Shown piece by piece: positions 1-9,748 of a DNA stretch of 54,506 nt. This stretch comes from an uncultured Opitutia bacterium. GTDB lineage: Bacteria; Verrucomicrobiota; Verrucomicrobiia; Opitutales; Opitutaceae. The notes beneath the pieces were generated by a model that was not told the origin of the DNA, did no database searches, and saw nothing but the letters and a program-made list of their open reading frames with translations. The DNA is taken from NCBI GenBank assembly GCA_903896015.1, contig CAITWF010000090.1, forward strand, positions 1 to 54,506. The letters are read 5' to 3'. Position numbers and translations under genes: made by a program. How positions within the stretch are numbered: position 1 is the first letter of the stretch; every line of letters starts with the position of its first letter.

Positions 1-299
1 ACCTCTCTTTTAGAGAGGCGCCTGCCCCTTCCTCCACACCACCTTCCCCGCGCCGCGTTGCGGCGCCTTCCGATCCTTCAAACCTTCCTCGCCTAGTCAT
101 TACCGCAGGCGCGAACTGGTAATTCTAATTGGCGCTGGACACCCCCCAGCGACGCGTAGACCCCGAAGCATTAGGCAGCATTACTAGGTGAAGCGTGACA
201 CATTTGAATGTCACAAGGCCGCGAGTTGCGTCACCTACACCGCCCAAAAACCAACTCTGCTGCGGAGTGGCACAAATTGCTGGCGGCGGTGTGACAGAA
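1..299. other. left-edge non-coding stretch with small inverted repeats
   Basis: I see no credible gene here. Three short inverted repeats are visible: 2-18 (CCTCTC / GAGAGG around TTTTA), 50-66 (GCGCCGC / GCGGCGC around GTT) and 195-214 (GTGACA / TGTCAC with an 8-nt spacer). The 50-66 hairpin has no T-run on either side, so it is not a clear terminator. The stretch lies downstream of the Fic gene, which stops at 300. Nothing tRNA-like was recognised. Confidence 0.5.
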
Positions 300-1841
300 T
301 TATTGCGGCCTCCAATGGCTGAAGTTGGCCGAAGCTTTCATCTCGGTCGCGATGAACTTCGCGAAGTCCGCGATCTCACCGTGAACCGAGGCCCTTTCGA
401 GGGCCGCCATGTATTCCCGTCGGCGCCCGAATCTGATCACGGTCCAATTGTAGCCGCCAGAGGCGAGCATGACGTTCATGAGAAATCGACCAATCCGTCC
501 GTTACCGTCAGAATACGGATGAATGAACACGAATACGAAATGACCCAGAACCGCGCGAACCGCCGGAGACGGCTCATTGGCCAGCATCCTAAACAAGGAC
601 TCCATTGAGGCCGGAACTGCTTCCGTCGCGGGAGGGACGTGTTCGGAGTTGAGGATGAAGACGCGGCGTTCGCGGTAACCCGCCAGTGCGGCCGGCGGCA
701 GAATGTTCGCCTGCACCGACGGGCTGAAAAGAGCACGATACCATCCCTGCAGATCGCGATCCACGATCCGCCCTGGGGCGTGGCCCCGCCAGAGATCGCC
801 GAGACTCGTTAGAACAGTCTTGAATGCCGCCCGGTAGCCTTTCGCGGCCATGGCATTAACCTGCTCCTCGTCCTGTGGATTTGCAGAAGGGTTCCAAGAA
901 CCGTCAGCGATGCGTTGAATGAGGTCGGGTGTGACTTGGTATCCCTCTATGGATAGAGAATTGTATGCGTCGTGGGTGTAAATTTCATTCACGCGACGCA
1001 GGTAGACAGACGGATCGGGTCGTGAACTTGGTGGCTGTGGAAAATGCGCCAAAACTTCGAGGCGCATCCGCGCCCACATTGCTTCGACGCGGCCGGCATA
1101 AGGTGAGTCCAAGATGGCTCCGGCTAGGAGGTGGGCCGGTCCTTCAAAAGGGTTCTGTGCTTTGATAACTATTCCGGCGGCGAGCAGGTCAGCTTCGAGC
1201 CGTGACGCGGAGTCGGTAAGGCCAAGATGACGAAGTGCTCCGGCGATCCGTCCGGCGGATGTGACATTGATTGGCCCAGACAATAAAGCACGGGAGAGGT
1301 CCTCAACCCGCACCATCCGAAGCGCGAGTTCGGCAGTCGTGGTAGACTTAGTGTAGTAACTTGGGGTTGTGCGGATCAAAGCGACCGCCAGGGGCATTAC
1401 CTGCAAGCCCTGCTTGGTCGTGGTGACGGGCAGGCCGTTGCGGTCAGGGTAGAGCAGGATTGAGCTACCGTTGGGCAGCTTAAGCGTAAACACGCCGCCG
1501 CGCTTGGTAAGCACGATCAATTGTTTTGGCGTGTGAGTGCTGGCTGTCCAGAGGTCGAGCGAATGCTCGGCAGACAGACAATAACGTTGGCCGTATCGAG
1601 CAGCTAGGTAGTCCGAGACAAAAGACCAAAAGTGCAGGTGCCAGAAGGTCGTATCGCCAGCGCTGGCCTGTGGTGTAACAAGGGTATACCAACCTCTGAT
1701 TATCTCCGCAAGGAACCCCCGGTTCTGGAGAAGCATGCGGGTTCGCCGAGGCAATTGCGTCGAGCGTAGAATGTGCGACGGTGCGGTAGCATGCGCTAGA
1801 CGGAGGGCCTCAGCTAGTTCGCGCTGGATGTCGACGGGCAT
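300..1841 (-). CDS. Fic-domain protein (probable AMP transferase) with AbiEi-like N-terminal region
   Basis: A 513-residue protein. The C-terminal third carries the Fic core motif HPYSDGNGRIGR starting at His441, matching the HxFx(D/E)GNGRxxR signature of enzymes that transfer AMP, or sometimes another phosphate-containing group, to target hydroxyls. About 140 residues earlier lies SLSIEG (Ser295 to Gly300), which fits the (S/T)xxxE(G/N) inhibitory helix. Glu299 would block the nucleotide gamma-phosphate, so this is a self-inhibited (class II arrangement) Fic protein. Residues about 20-55 look like a winged-helix segment. Residues about 70-130, with CLSAEHSLDLW and a following QLIVLTK strand, resemble the AbiEi antitoxin family. 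The N-terminal match is by eye and less certain than the Fic call. No partner gene is adjacent on this strand. Four 23-bp-spaced repeats lie just upstream and suggest autoregulation. The ATG at 1841 has no obvious Shine-Dalgarno sequence. Confidence 0.85.
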   Translation of the reverse strand: MPVDIQRELAEALRLAHATAPSHILRSTQLPRRTRMLLQNRGFLAEIIRGWYTLVTPQASAGDTTFWHLHFWSFVSDYLAARYGQRYCLSAEHSLDLWTASTHTPKQLIVLTKRGGVFTLKLPNGSSILLYPDRNGLPVTTTKQGLQVMPLAVALIRTTPSYYTKSTTTAELALRMVRVEDLSRALLSGPINVTSAGRIAGALRHLGLTDSASRLEADLLAAGIVIKAQNPFEGPAHLLAGAILDSPYAGRVEAMWARMRLEVLAHFPQPPSSRPDPSVYLRRVNEIYTHDAYNSLSIEGYQVTPDLIQRIADGSWNPSANPQDEEQVNAMAAKGYRAAFKTVLTSLGDLWRGHAPGRIVDRDLQGWYRALFSPSVQANILPPAALAGYRERRVFILNSEHVPPATEAVPASMESLFRMLANEPSPAVRAVLGHFVFVFIHPYSDGNGRIGRFLMNVMLASGGYNWTVIRFGRRREYMAALERASVHGEIADFAKFIATEMKASANFSHWRPQ

Positions 1842-1860
1842 GGTGTCAGTAATGAATAAC

Positions 1861-1936
1861 TTTGGTTTGATGTCAAAAGTTGCTTTGGTTTGATGTCAAT
1901 GTTTGCTTTGGTTTAACGCATTAACTTGCTTTGGTT
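1861..1936. repeat. four direct repeats at 23-bp spacing upstream of the Fic gene (putative operator)
   Basis: TTTGGTT occurs at 1861, 1884, 1907 and 1930, exactly 23 bp apart. Copies 2 to 4 share the longer core TTGCTTTGGTT. Copies 1 and 2 are followed by TTGATGTCAA, itself an inverted repeat (TTGA/TCAA); copy 3 is followed by TTAACGCATTAA, also with inverted arms. On the minus strand, copies 1 and 2 each contain a perfect TTGACA (-35-like). The nearer one, at 1871-1876, is 17 nt from ATTACT, only a weak -10. The spacing is close to two helical turns, so a protein could bind all copies on one DNA face. Location 20 to 95 bp from the Fic start codon suggests an operator. Confidence 0.75.
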
Positions 1937-2098
1937 AGCATCGTGCGTCTGGCCGAGGCGACCGCCTCCGAAAACTGCTCTCCACCTCGTATTGTGGCCA
2001 CGAATTGCGCCACCACATCCCCTTTTATTGCGTCACTTGCCACTAGGAGTGCTTCGGGCTAGGCCACCGTCTCGATCAAGATCACCTAGACCAACAAA

Positions 2099-2566
2099 AT
2101 GCCCATACCTAAAATGCATCAAGGAGACTGGGAGCATCGGCTCACGGTTCTCTCAGCATGGCGAATCTGGCGGCACCACTCCGGTAGCGTCGGCGACAAC
2201 GGCGCTACCTACCGAGCCGTTTTGGACGGCTGCGCCGTAACTGTTCGTGCGTTGTGCTACACGCTCGATGTTGGCTGCAATTTTGCGGGGAAGAACATTA
2301 GCAAGTGAGCGGCACGCCAGGCCGAGTTGCTTAACTGCCGGGACAAGAATGCAGGGCTTCTTCGGACCCTCAATGGCGAAGAGCAGAGATGTCCCCTTGA
2401 GGTTCTTTATCTTGGTAATCGGGCCGTCGCCCATCCCAAGGACGGGGACCTCTACCATGCCACAGGCCCCCAAGAAATGACTGTCGCGATCAACACCTTG
2501 TTCGTGTGGCTTGCAGCAAAGCGTGCGCGAGGCCGCCCTTACAAGCGGTCTCCGTCGACCTACTAG
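2099..2566 (+). pseudogene. small hypothetical gene interrupted by an in-frame TGA
   Basis: The same frame is open from 2099 to 2305 and from 2309 to 2566, broken only by TGA at 2306-2308 (context AGC AAG TGA GCG GCA). The joined product would be about 155 residues. It reads like an ordinary folded protein: YRAVLDGCAVTVRALCY before the stop and EVLYLGNRAVAHPKDGD after it, with a conserved-looking NRAVAHP. I do not recognise the family. No clear ribosome binding site precedes 2099, so the start could be ATG 2099 or 2114. The simplest reading is a nonsense mutation (TGG or CGA to TGA) in an accessory gene next to the Fic locus. Confidence 0.4.
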
Positions 2567-2647
2567 CGCCCATCGCATGATCACCCAGCCCACCGCGCTT
2601 CTACCGCATGGTTGAAGTTGGCCGACTACCGTGCGTGCCCGCGTCAC

Positions 2648-2678
2648 AAAAAAGCCGCCCGAGATTTCTCCGGCGGCT
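2648..2678 (-). terminator. rho-independent terminator of the rng / polysaccharide operon
   Basis: On the minus strand AGCCGCC pairs with GGCGGCT (2653-2659 with 2672-2678). After one G-G mismatch, an inner GAGA pairs with TCTC around AA. Six T residues follow directly (2648-2653 read in reverse). It lies about 70 bp after the rng stop codon. Between the two (about 2684-2720) the motif AAACAGAATTAAC occurs twice. Confidence 0.8.
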
Positions 2679-2748
2679 CTCAAAAACAGAATTAACTACT
2701 CCAGAAACAGAATTAACCTGCGCAAACGTATTTAATACGTTCGACCAC

Positions 2749-4494
<1,746 letters not shown>

Positions 4495-4587
4495 GGCGGG
4501 TGTCGTGTGGGTTAATCACGGTGGCCCCGGGTGCGGCAGATGCGGCGCAGGAGATTCCGGCAGAGCGGTCAATGGCGCGGACGGATT

Positions 4588-5823
4588 TCATGCGAAATCC
4601 TTTCGAAAGCGCCAGACGCTCTGGACCAGTCCTTGCAGCAAGCAGCAACTAAGCACAAAGGAGCCACCGTAGCTGATGAAGGGAAGCGGTATGCCCGTGA
4701 TGGGCACCAGCCCGATGGTCATGGCGATGTTCACGAACACATGCACCGCGAACAGCACGGTGACGCCTAAAGCGAGCAGCGTGCCGAGCCGGTCCCTCGC
4801 GGAACCGGCGATGCGAATGCCGTTGAACAACACCAAACCAAAAAGGCCGAGAACCGTAAGACTTCCCAGAAAACCTTTTTCCTCGGCGATGACCGAGAAA
4901 ATAAAATCGTTGTGCGCGACCGAGCGCGGCAGGTAGCCGAGTTGGGCCTGCGTGCCCTCCGTCCAGCCCTTGCCGAATACACCGCCGGAGCCGACGGAGA
5001 TTTTCGACTGCCGCTGGTTCCAGCCGATCCCCATCGGATCGATCTTTTCGGGATCGATGAAGGAAATGATGCGGTTGCGCTGATAGTCGTGGAGCGGCAC
5101 CCACGAGTGCGACTCATAGTATTTCTTGCTCGTGTCGCGATACGGGTAGCCGTGCGCCTCCATGAACTGCACGTAGTTCGACGTATCCCACGCCACCACG
5201 CCCAGCAGGAGGAGAAATGCCCCCAGCGCGCCCAGGAAAAACCGGGCGGACAGCTTGGAGACATAGAGCATGGAAAACACCATCGGGGGCAGGACAATCG
5301 CCGACTTGAGATCGGGTTGTAACAGAATGAGCAGCATGGGGCCGCCCACCGCAAGGGCCAATTTCCCGAGCGTCCCGAGCGACTGCGAAATCGTCCCGAT
5401 TTTCGCGTGGACTAGGACGCTCGCCGTGATCAGGAGGACCGCGATCTTTGCGGTCTCGGAGGGTTGAAAGACGAAGAGCCAGCGCCGCGAGCCGTAGACC
5501 TCCTTGCCGACGCCGGGAATCAGCACGAGCACGAGCGTCACGATGCTCGCTAGGTAGAACCAGTGGGCGACGCCGAGCCAGAACCGATAGTCGATCAACG
5601 ACACGGCAACGTAGAGCGCGGCACCGAGCCCGAAAAAGATTACCTGTTTGAACCACGCGTAGTTCCACACGTCGGCTGCATGGAGTTGAAACTGCGCCGA
5701 GTAAATGAACGCGATCCCGAACGTGCCGAGCCCGAGCATCGCGATCGGTGTGACCCAATCCCACGACGTGCGCGTCGTCGGCTTGAAGACGCTGAGGTAG
5801 TCGGTGGGCGAGGGGAGGTTCAC
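4588..5823 (-). CDS. rodA: rod-shape peptidoglycan polymerase RodA (SEDS family)
   Basis: Polytopic membrane protein of the SEDS family that polymerises lipid II glycan strands for cell elongation, normally with a class B PBP. Signatures include PLPFISYGGS near the C-terminus and the extracellular-loop motif LPRSVAHNDFIFSVIAEE, equivalent to the RodA segment that carries the catalytic aspartate. About ten membrane helices are evident. I place the start at the GTG ending at 5823: it overlaps the upstream stop codon as GTGA, and the remaining 411 residues match the usual RodA length. A longer frame upstream exists but encodes an Arg-rich stretch out of phase with the ligase gene. RodA is therefore translationally coupled to the O-antigen-ligase-like gene. 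Confidence 0.93.
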   Translation of the reverse strand: MNLPSPTDYLSVFKPTTRTSWDWVTPIAMLGLGTFGIAFIYSAQFQLHAADVWNYAWFKQVIFFGLGAALYVAVSLIDYRFWLGVAHWFYLASIVTLVLVLIPGVGKEVYGSRRWLFVFQPSETAKIAVLLITASVLVHAKIGTISQSLGTLGKLALAVGGPMLLILLQPDLKSAIVLPPMVFSMLYVSKLSARFFLGALGAFLLLLGVVAWDTSNYVQFMEAHGYPYRDTSKKYYESHSWVPLHDYQRNRIISFIDPEKIDPMGIGWNQRQSKISVGSGGVFGKGWTEGTQAQLGYLPRSVAHNDFIFSVIAEEKGFLGSLTVLGLFGLVLFNGIRIAGSARDRLGTLLALGVTVLFAVHVFVNIAMTIGLVPITGIPLPFISYGGSFVLSCCLLQGLVQSVWRFRKDFA

Positions 5824-7307
5824 GGAAGGGAGTCCGTAGCAGAAGCATAGGCGTCGGCGGTTGGCAACGCCGCGACTTCCGGGGCGTCGCTTTCGCGCTC
5901 CGCCGGCGACGCGTTCGCGAGCCCGAGCAGCGTCCAAAACACGATTGCGCCCATCGGGCCTTCGAGCACGACGCCAAGGCAGGCACTCGCGAGGATCGTC
6001 CAGCTCACGAGCCAGAGCGGCAAAGGGGAGTCGCGTTTGTCGACCGTGTCACGTGCGGCCCAGGTTTTCCGCGCCATCACGACGGCGATGGCACCAAACC
6101 CAGCAATTCCGACCAAGCCCATGCGGCCAAAGATTGAGAGGAGATAATTGTGCGGGCTGCGGACGTTGAATTCGTCGTTATTGTCGGCGTAGTAGACGCG
6201 CAGGAATTCTCCCGCGAGATCATGGCCGAAGCCGAGGCCGAACCAGCGTCCGTCTGCCCAAGTTTCTGTCGCGACGGCTCGCCACCAGACGAGGCGGAAT
6301 TGGTTGTTGTCGGGTTTGTCGTCCAGATCTGTCGAGCGGTAGACCCGGTTGCCCTGCAAATCGGCGATCGATGCGAGGCTCTCATACAGCCGGTAAATCG
6401 GGAGCGTGGTGACGGGCCGCGGGCTCACGACTCCCTGGATCAGCAGGCCGCAGAGGCCGACCGCCAGCAGCGCGACGACCACGCGCACCATGCGCCAGGC
6501 GCGCAGCACGACGAGCCAGGCGATGCCGCAGCCAAGCGCGACGATCGAAGCGCGATTGTTGCCCACGGCCACGCCGACGAGCGCTGCGGCCGCGGCGGCG
6601 AGCCAGCCGACCCGGCGTGAGCACACATAGCGATGTACGAACCACAGTGCGCCGCCGGCCAAGAACCCGCCCGCGACGTCGTTTTTCACAAAAACGATCG
6701 GGATGCCACCGATGGCCAGTGTGGTGACGAACCAGTCGGGGTAGGCGAGAAACAGGCAGAACACCGGACCGGCGAGTGTCAGGCCGGCCATGACGCAGCC
6801 CAGTACCCAGCGGCGGGCCGCAGGCACGCTGTTCCACGACCGGGCGACGAAATAAAACAGCGCGTAGTAAACAAACGCGAAGTCGCGCAGGGCCACGAAT
6901 CCATGCGCGCGCAGATCGACGGGAATCCGGATGACGCCGAGAGCGATCCAGCCGAACACGAAGCCATCGAGCGCGTCGCGGTGCAGCAGCGTCGCTCGTC
7001 CCTGCACTGAGCGCCAGAGGCTTAGCATCAGGCCGAGTCCGAGGGCGAATTCGCCGGGCAGCATGGGCACGCGCGGGACTTGGAGTTGGGCGAACCCGCG
7101 GTTTCCCACCAAATATCCGGCCAGCACAATCCCGGCGATCAACGCGTCCGTCGGTATATTTAGGACGTGGCCGGACATCCAGAGGATCAGCGCGACGCCA
7201 ATGACCGCGACTGGCAGCGGGTTTTCGTTTGCGATATTCCAGCCGGCTACCACCGCGGCGATTAGACCGACGGCGATCAGGATGCGCCGGGTGAGCGTAA
7301 GGTTCAC
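5820..7307 (-). CDS. O-antigen ligase / Wzy_C-family polysaccharide polymerase-like membrane protein
   Basis: Polytopic inner-membrane protein of 495 residues with about ten to twelve hydrophobic helices. A large loop holds VWWRAVATETWADGR and then RSPHNYLLSIFGRMG, whose PHN resembles the conserved periplasmic histidine region of WaaL/Wzy_C proteins. GNNRASIVALG in a preceding helix boundary is also typical. Such enzymes join or polymerise undecaprenyl-linked glycans in the periplasm. I chose GTG at 7307 (VNLTLTRRILIAVG) because the longer frame begins with a non-membrane segment antisense to the flippase end. The 3' end overlaps rodA by GTGA. Family assignment is firm; ligase versus polymerase cannot be settled from sequence alone. 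Confidence 0.85.
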   Translation of the reverse strand: MNLTLTRRILIAVGLIAAVVAGWNIANENPLPVAVIGVALILWMSGHVLNIPTDALIAGIVLAGYLVGNRGFAQLQVPRVPMLPGEFALGLGLMLSLWRSVQGRATLLHRDALDGFVFGWIALGVIRIPVDLRAHGFVALRDFAFVYYALFYFVARSWNSVPAARRWVLGCVMAGLTLAGPVFCLFLAYPDWFVTTLAIGGIPIVFVKNDVAGGFLAGGALWFVHRYVCSRRVGWLAAAAAALVGVAVGNNRASIVALGCGIAWLVVLRAWRMVRVVVALLAVGLCGLLIQGVVSPRPVTTLPIYRLYESLASIADLQGNRVYRSTDLDDKPDNNQFRLVWWRAVATETWADGRWFGLGFGHDLAGEFLRVYYADNNDEFNVRSPHNYLLSIFGRMGLVGIAGFGAIAVVMARKTWAARDTVDKRDSPLPLWLVSWTILASACLGVVLEGPMGAIVFWTLLGLANASPAERESDAPEVAALPTADAYASATDSLP

Positions 7308-7387
7308 GGTGGGAAAAGGAGTGGACGGAAAATATCGCGCCGAGCAACGCCAGGCGGTGGCGATGGCGTCGAGGGGAGCGCGTCGGG

Positions 7388-8716
7388 TTAAGGAGTGAGC
7401 GGCGGTTTGCGCCACGGAGCAACCAGCGCTTGCAACTGCCAGCGGCCGATCAGGCGGGTGTCGCGCCACGCGAATGACGACAGCACCCCTGCGGTCGCCT
7501 GCGCAAGTGCGCTCGCGCCCGCCGCGCCGAGGCCGCCGAAACGGGGAATCAGGATCAGATTGAGCAGGAGATTGAGCGCGACACCAGAGATCATCGCGGC
7601 CAGTTGCCGCCGCGGTTTTTGCTCCGCGATCAAAACTTGTTCGCGTGCGATGCCCACGGCGAGAAACGGATAGCCGAGCAGCAACACGATGAACATCGAC
7701 ACGGTCGCGGCGTAGGCCGGCCCAAAGAGCAGCGACACGATCACACCCGAAAGCAGGATGCCGGGCACGGCGGCGGCATACGCGAGTTGCGCGGCGCGCG
7801 CGAACAGGCCCCGCACGCGTCGATCGAAGTCAGCGCGATCGGTTGCGTGCGCAGTGAGCAGCGCAGGCGCAAGCGAAGCCGCGAGCGCGACGGGCAGAAA
7901 ACCGCACAATTCGTAAAGCCGCGCGGCGGCGGCGTAGCGACCGGCTTCCTGTGGGCTGGCGAGGTGGACGAGCATCACTTGATCGAGCCGCAGGTAGAGA
8001 ATGCTGGCGATCGCGGCGAGCGCCAGTGGCCAGCTTTCGCGCAGGAGCGCGGACGCAAGGTTTCCGCGCCATTGCCAGGTGCCGAGCTGGCCGCCGTTCC
8101 GCCGGTAGAACCAGACAAACAGCAGCGAGGCCGCCGGCATTTCGATAACGAGCATGAGTGCGAATGCCTCGATTTTTGCGCCGGCGAGAATGAGCACGAC
8201 GCGGCCCAGCGCGCTCAACGTGAACGCGATGTTTTGCGCCCACACCCCGTAGCGCGCCTGGAGGTGCGACTGAAAATACACGTCGAAGATCATCATCGAC
8301 TGGTGCACGTGCAGCAGCGCCGTCACGATCACGACGAAGCGCGCGGTGGGATTCGGCTCGAAGAGCCACATGCCCGTGATCGTCGCCGCGTAGGTCAACA
8401 CGCCTGCACCGAGCTTCAGCAGAAACGCCGTGCCGAGGATCGCGCCCGTGTCCCCGGGCGTTTGCCGCAGTCGGCGCCGGACGATGGCGTCGAGGCCGAG
8501 CATCGGCACGACACTCAGAATCCCGGTGATCGCGATGCCATAGTTCAGCGTGCCGTAGTCGGCGGGCCCGAGGTAGCGCGCGACCCACGTGCCAACGAAG
8601 AGTCCGAGCGTCATACGCACGAGCTTCTCGAAGGTGAGCCAGCCGAAATTCGCGACGACCGGTTCGTCGCGGAACCGCCGCCACCACGAAGCGGATTGGG
8701 GTCCGGGTGCGCTCAC
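7388..8716 (-). CDS. polysaccharide flippase (Wzx / MATE-like oligosaccharidyl-lipid exporter)
   Basis: Polytopic protein of 442 residues with about twelve to fourteen membrane segments. The opening, NFGWLTFEKLVRMTLGLFVG followed by ARYLGPADYGTLNYG, is the hallmark of the polysaccharide_synt/Wzx family, which flips lipid-linked sugar units across the inner membrane. YLRLDQVMLVHLASPQEAGRY lies mid-protein, as usual for the family. GTG at 8716 overlaps the stop of the GT9 gene as GTGA, so I take it as the start; the longer frame adds only about ten residues. It sits between glycosyltransferases and the ligase, consistent with a Wzx-dependent pathway. Confidence 0.9.
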   Translation of the reverse strand: MSAPGPQSASWWRRFRDEPVVANFGWLTFEKLVRMTLGLFVGTWVARYLGPADYGTLNYGIAITGILSVVPMLGLDAIVRRRLRQTPGDTGAILGTAFLLKLGAGVLTYAATITGMWLFEPNPTARFVVIVTALLHVHQSMMIFDVYFQSHLQARYGVWAQNIAFTLSALGRVVLILAGAKIEAFALMLVIEMPAASLLFVWFYRRNGGQLGTWQWRGNLASALLRESWPLALAAIASILYLRLDQVMLVHLASPQEAGRYAAAARLYELCGFLPVALAASLAPALLTAHATDRADFDRRVRGLFARAAQLAYAAAVPGILLSGVIVSLLFGPAYAATVSMFIVLLLGYPFLAVGIAREQVLIAEQKPRRQLAAMISGVALNLLLNLILIPRFGGLGAAGASALAQATAGVLSSFAWRDTRLIGRWQLQALVAPWRKPPLTP

Positions 8717-9732
8717 GCGACGGGAAGGCTGAGTTGTTCGAGGCAAATTCGCTCGACGGCCTCAACACCCCAACGACGCAGGCACGCGAGCGGCTCGGCG
8801 GTGTTGTAACAGTCGTGTGATCGCAGATCGGGACGATCACAGGGTTGGCACGCGAGATCGGGCAGCCGCAGCGTGCGCACACGGTCGAGATGCCATGCCG
8901 GATCCCAGGAGGTAGGGGTCGGACCGGTGATCACGACCAGTGGCGTGGCGACAGCGTTGGCGAGATGCATTGGGCCGGAGTTGTTGCAGATGAAAAGCGA
9001 CGCGCTCGCGAGCAACCGCACCAGATCGCCGAGGGTGGGTGTGTCGGCGATGTGCACGCCGGCGGGCAGCGGCGTGTCGGCCTCGGGCACGCGCGACCAC
9101 CGCACTTCGTAACCGCGCGCGACGAGCCGACCGGCGAGCTCGGCAAAGCGCTCCGCGGGCCAGCGCGTCATTACGCGCTTCGAGCCGGGATGAATCACGA
9201 CACGGCCGGGCACGCGCGGCGTGCCGCGTGTGAGGTGGCTGAGATCAGGTGGAGGCGGCGTAGGGGCCAGCGCGGGACCGCCGAGCACCTCGACAAAGTT
9301 TCGCGCCATTTCCCAGTGCCATTGCGCGATCTTCCATTCGCGGCGCCACTCGACGGCGTGTGTGAGCCCAGCGCGGCGGATGGGCATGCCGAAACGGGAG
9401 CCGAGCCGCACGCGCGCGCCCGAAATCCGCGCGAGCAAGTGCGCGATCGTGCTTTGATCGTTGCTGATAAAAATCGCCTCAGGCTTGCGCGAGCGGAGCC
9501 ATGAGTGCCACGGACGCGCGCGCCACGGTCGGCGCAGCGCGGCGATCATGTCGGACTGATAAACGAGCAACGTGTCATCGCGCGCAACGTCGGCCACGTA
9601 GAGTTCCTCCACGCCCGGCTGCGTCACGAGACTCAGATGCGCGGAGGGAAACGCGCGCCGTAGCGCCTGCACGACCGGCACGAAAATGACGTTGTCGCCG
9701 AGATAGTTGGTCTTGAAGACGACGAAGTTCAT
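8713..9732 (-). CDS. glycosyltransferase family 9 (heptosyltransferase-like)
   Basis: A 339-residue cytosolic ADP-heptose:LPS heptosyltransferase-type enzyme. It begins MNFVVFKTNYLGDNVIFVPV, the GT9 acceptor-side start (usually R-x-LGDx). The C-terminal half has VIHPGSKRVMTRWPAERF, a donor-binding segment, then ICNNSGPMHLANAVATPLVVITGPTP with the canonical NxGPMHLA motif. It lacks membrane helices. The exact sugar cannot be inferred. It starts 16 bp after the GT4 gene and overlaps the flippase start by 4 bp, so it is in the same operon. Confidence 0.92.
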   Translation of the reverse strand: MNFVVFKTNYLGDNVIFVPVVQALRRAFPSAHLSLVTQPGVEELYVADVARDDTLLVYQSDMIAALRRPWRARPWHSWLRSRKPEAIFISNDQSTIAHLLARISGARVRLGSRFGMPIRRAGLTHAVEWRREWKIAQWHWEMARNFVEVLGGPALAPTPPPPDLSHLTRGTPRVPGRVVIHPGSKRVMTRWPAERFAELAGRLVARGYEVRWSRVPEADTPLPAGVHIADTPTLGDLVRLLASASLFICNNSGPMHLANAVATPLVVITGPTPTSWDPAWHLDRVRTLRLPDLACQPCDRPDLRSHDCYNTAEPLACLRRWGVEAVERICLEQLSLPVA

Positions 9733-9748
9733 GCGCGCAGTGAAAACA

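Noticed and set aside
50-66. Terminator of the Fic gene
   Set aside because: A neat hairpin but with no T-run and over 230 bp beyond the stop codon.
1861-1936. CRISPR array
   Set aside because: Repeats are only 7-12 bp conserved with 11-16 bp between; no cas gene; the units look like operator iterons.
2306-2308. TGA as a selenocysteine codon
   Set aside because: No convincing bacterial SECIS-type stem-loop seen right after the TGA and no known selenoprotein family resembled; nonsense mutation is simpler.
5824-5937. Longer RodA start
   Set aside because: Extra residues are Arg-rich and overlap the ligase coding region; the GTGA-linked GTG gives the normal RodA length.
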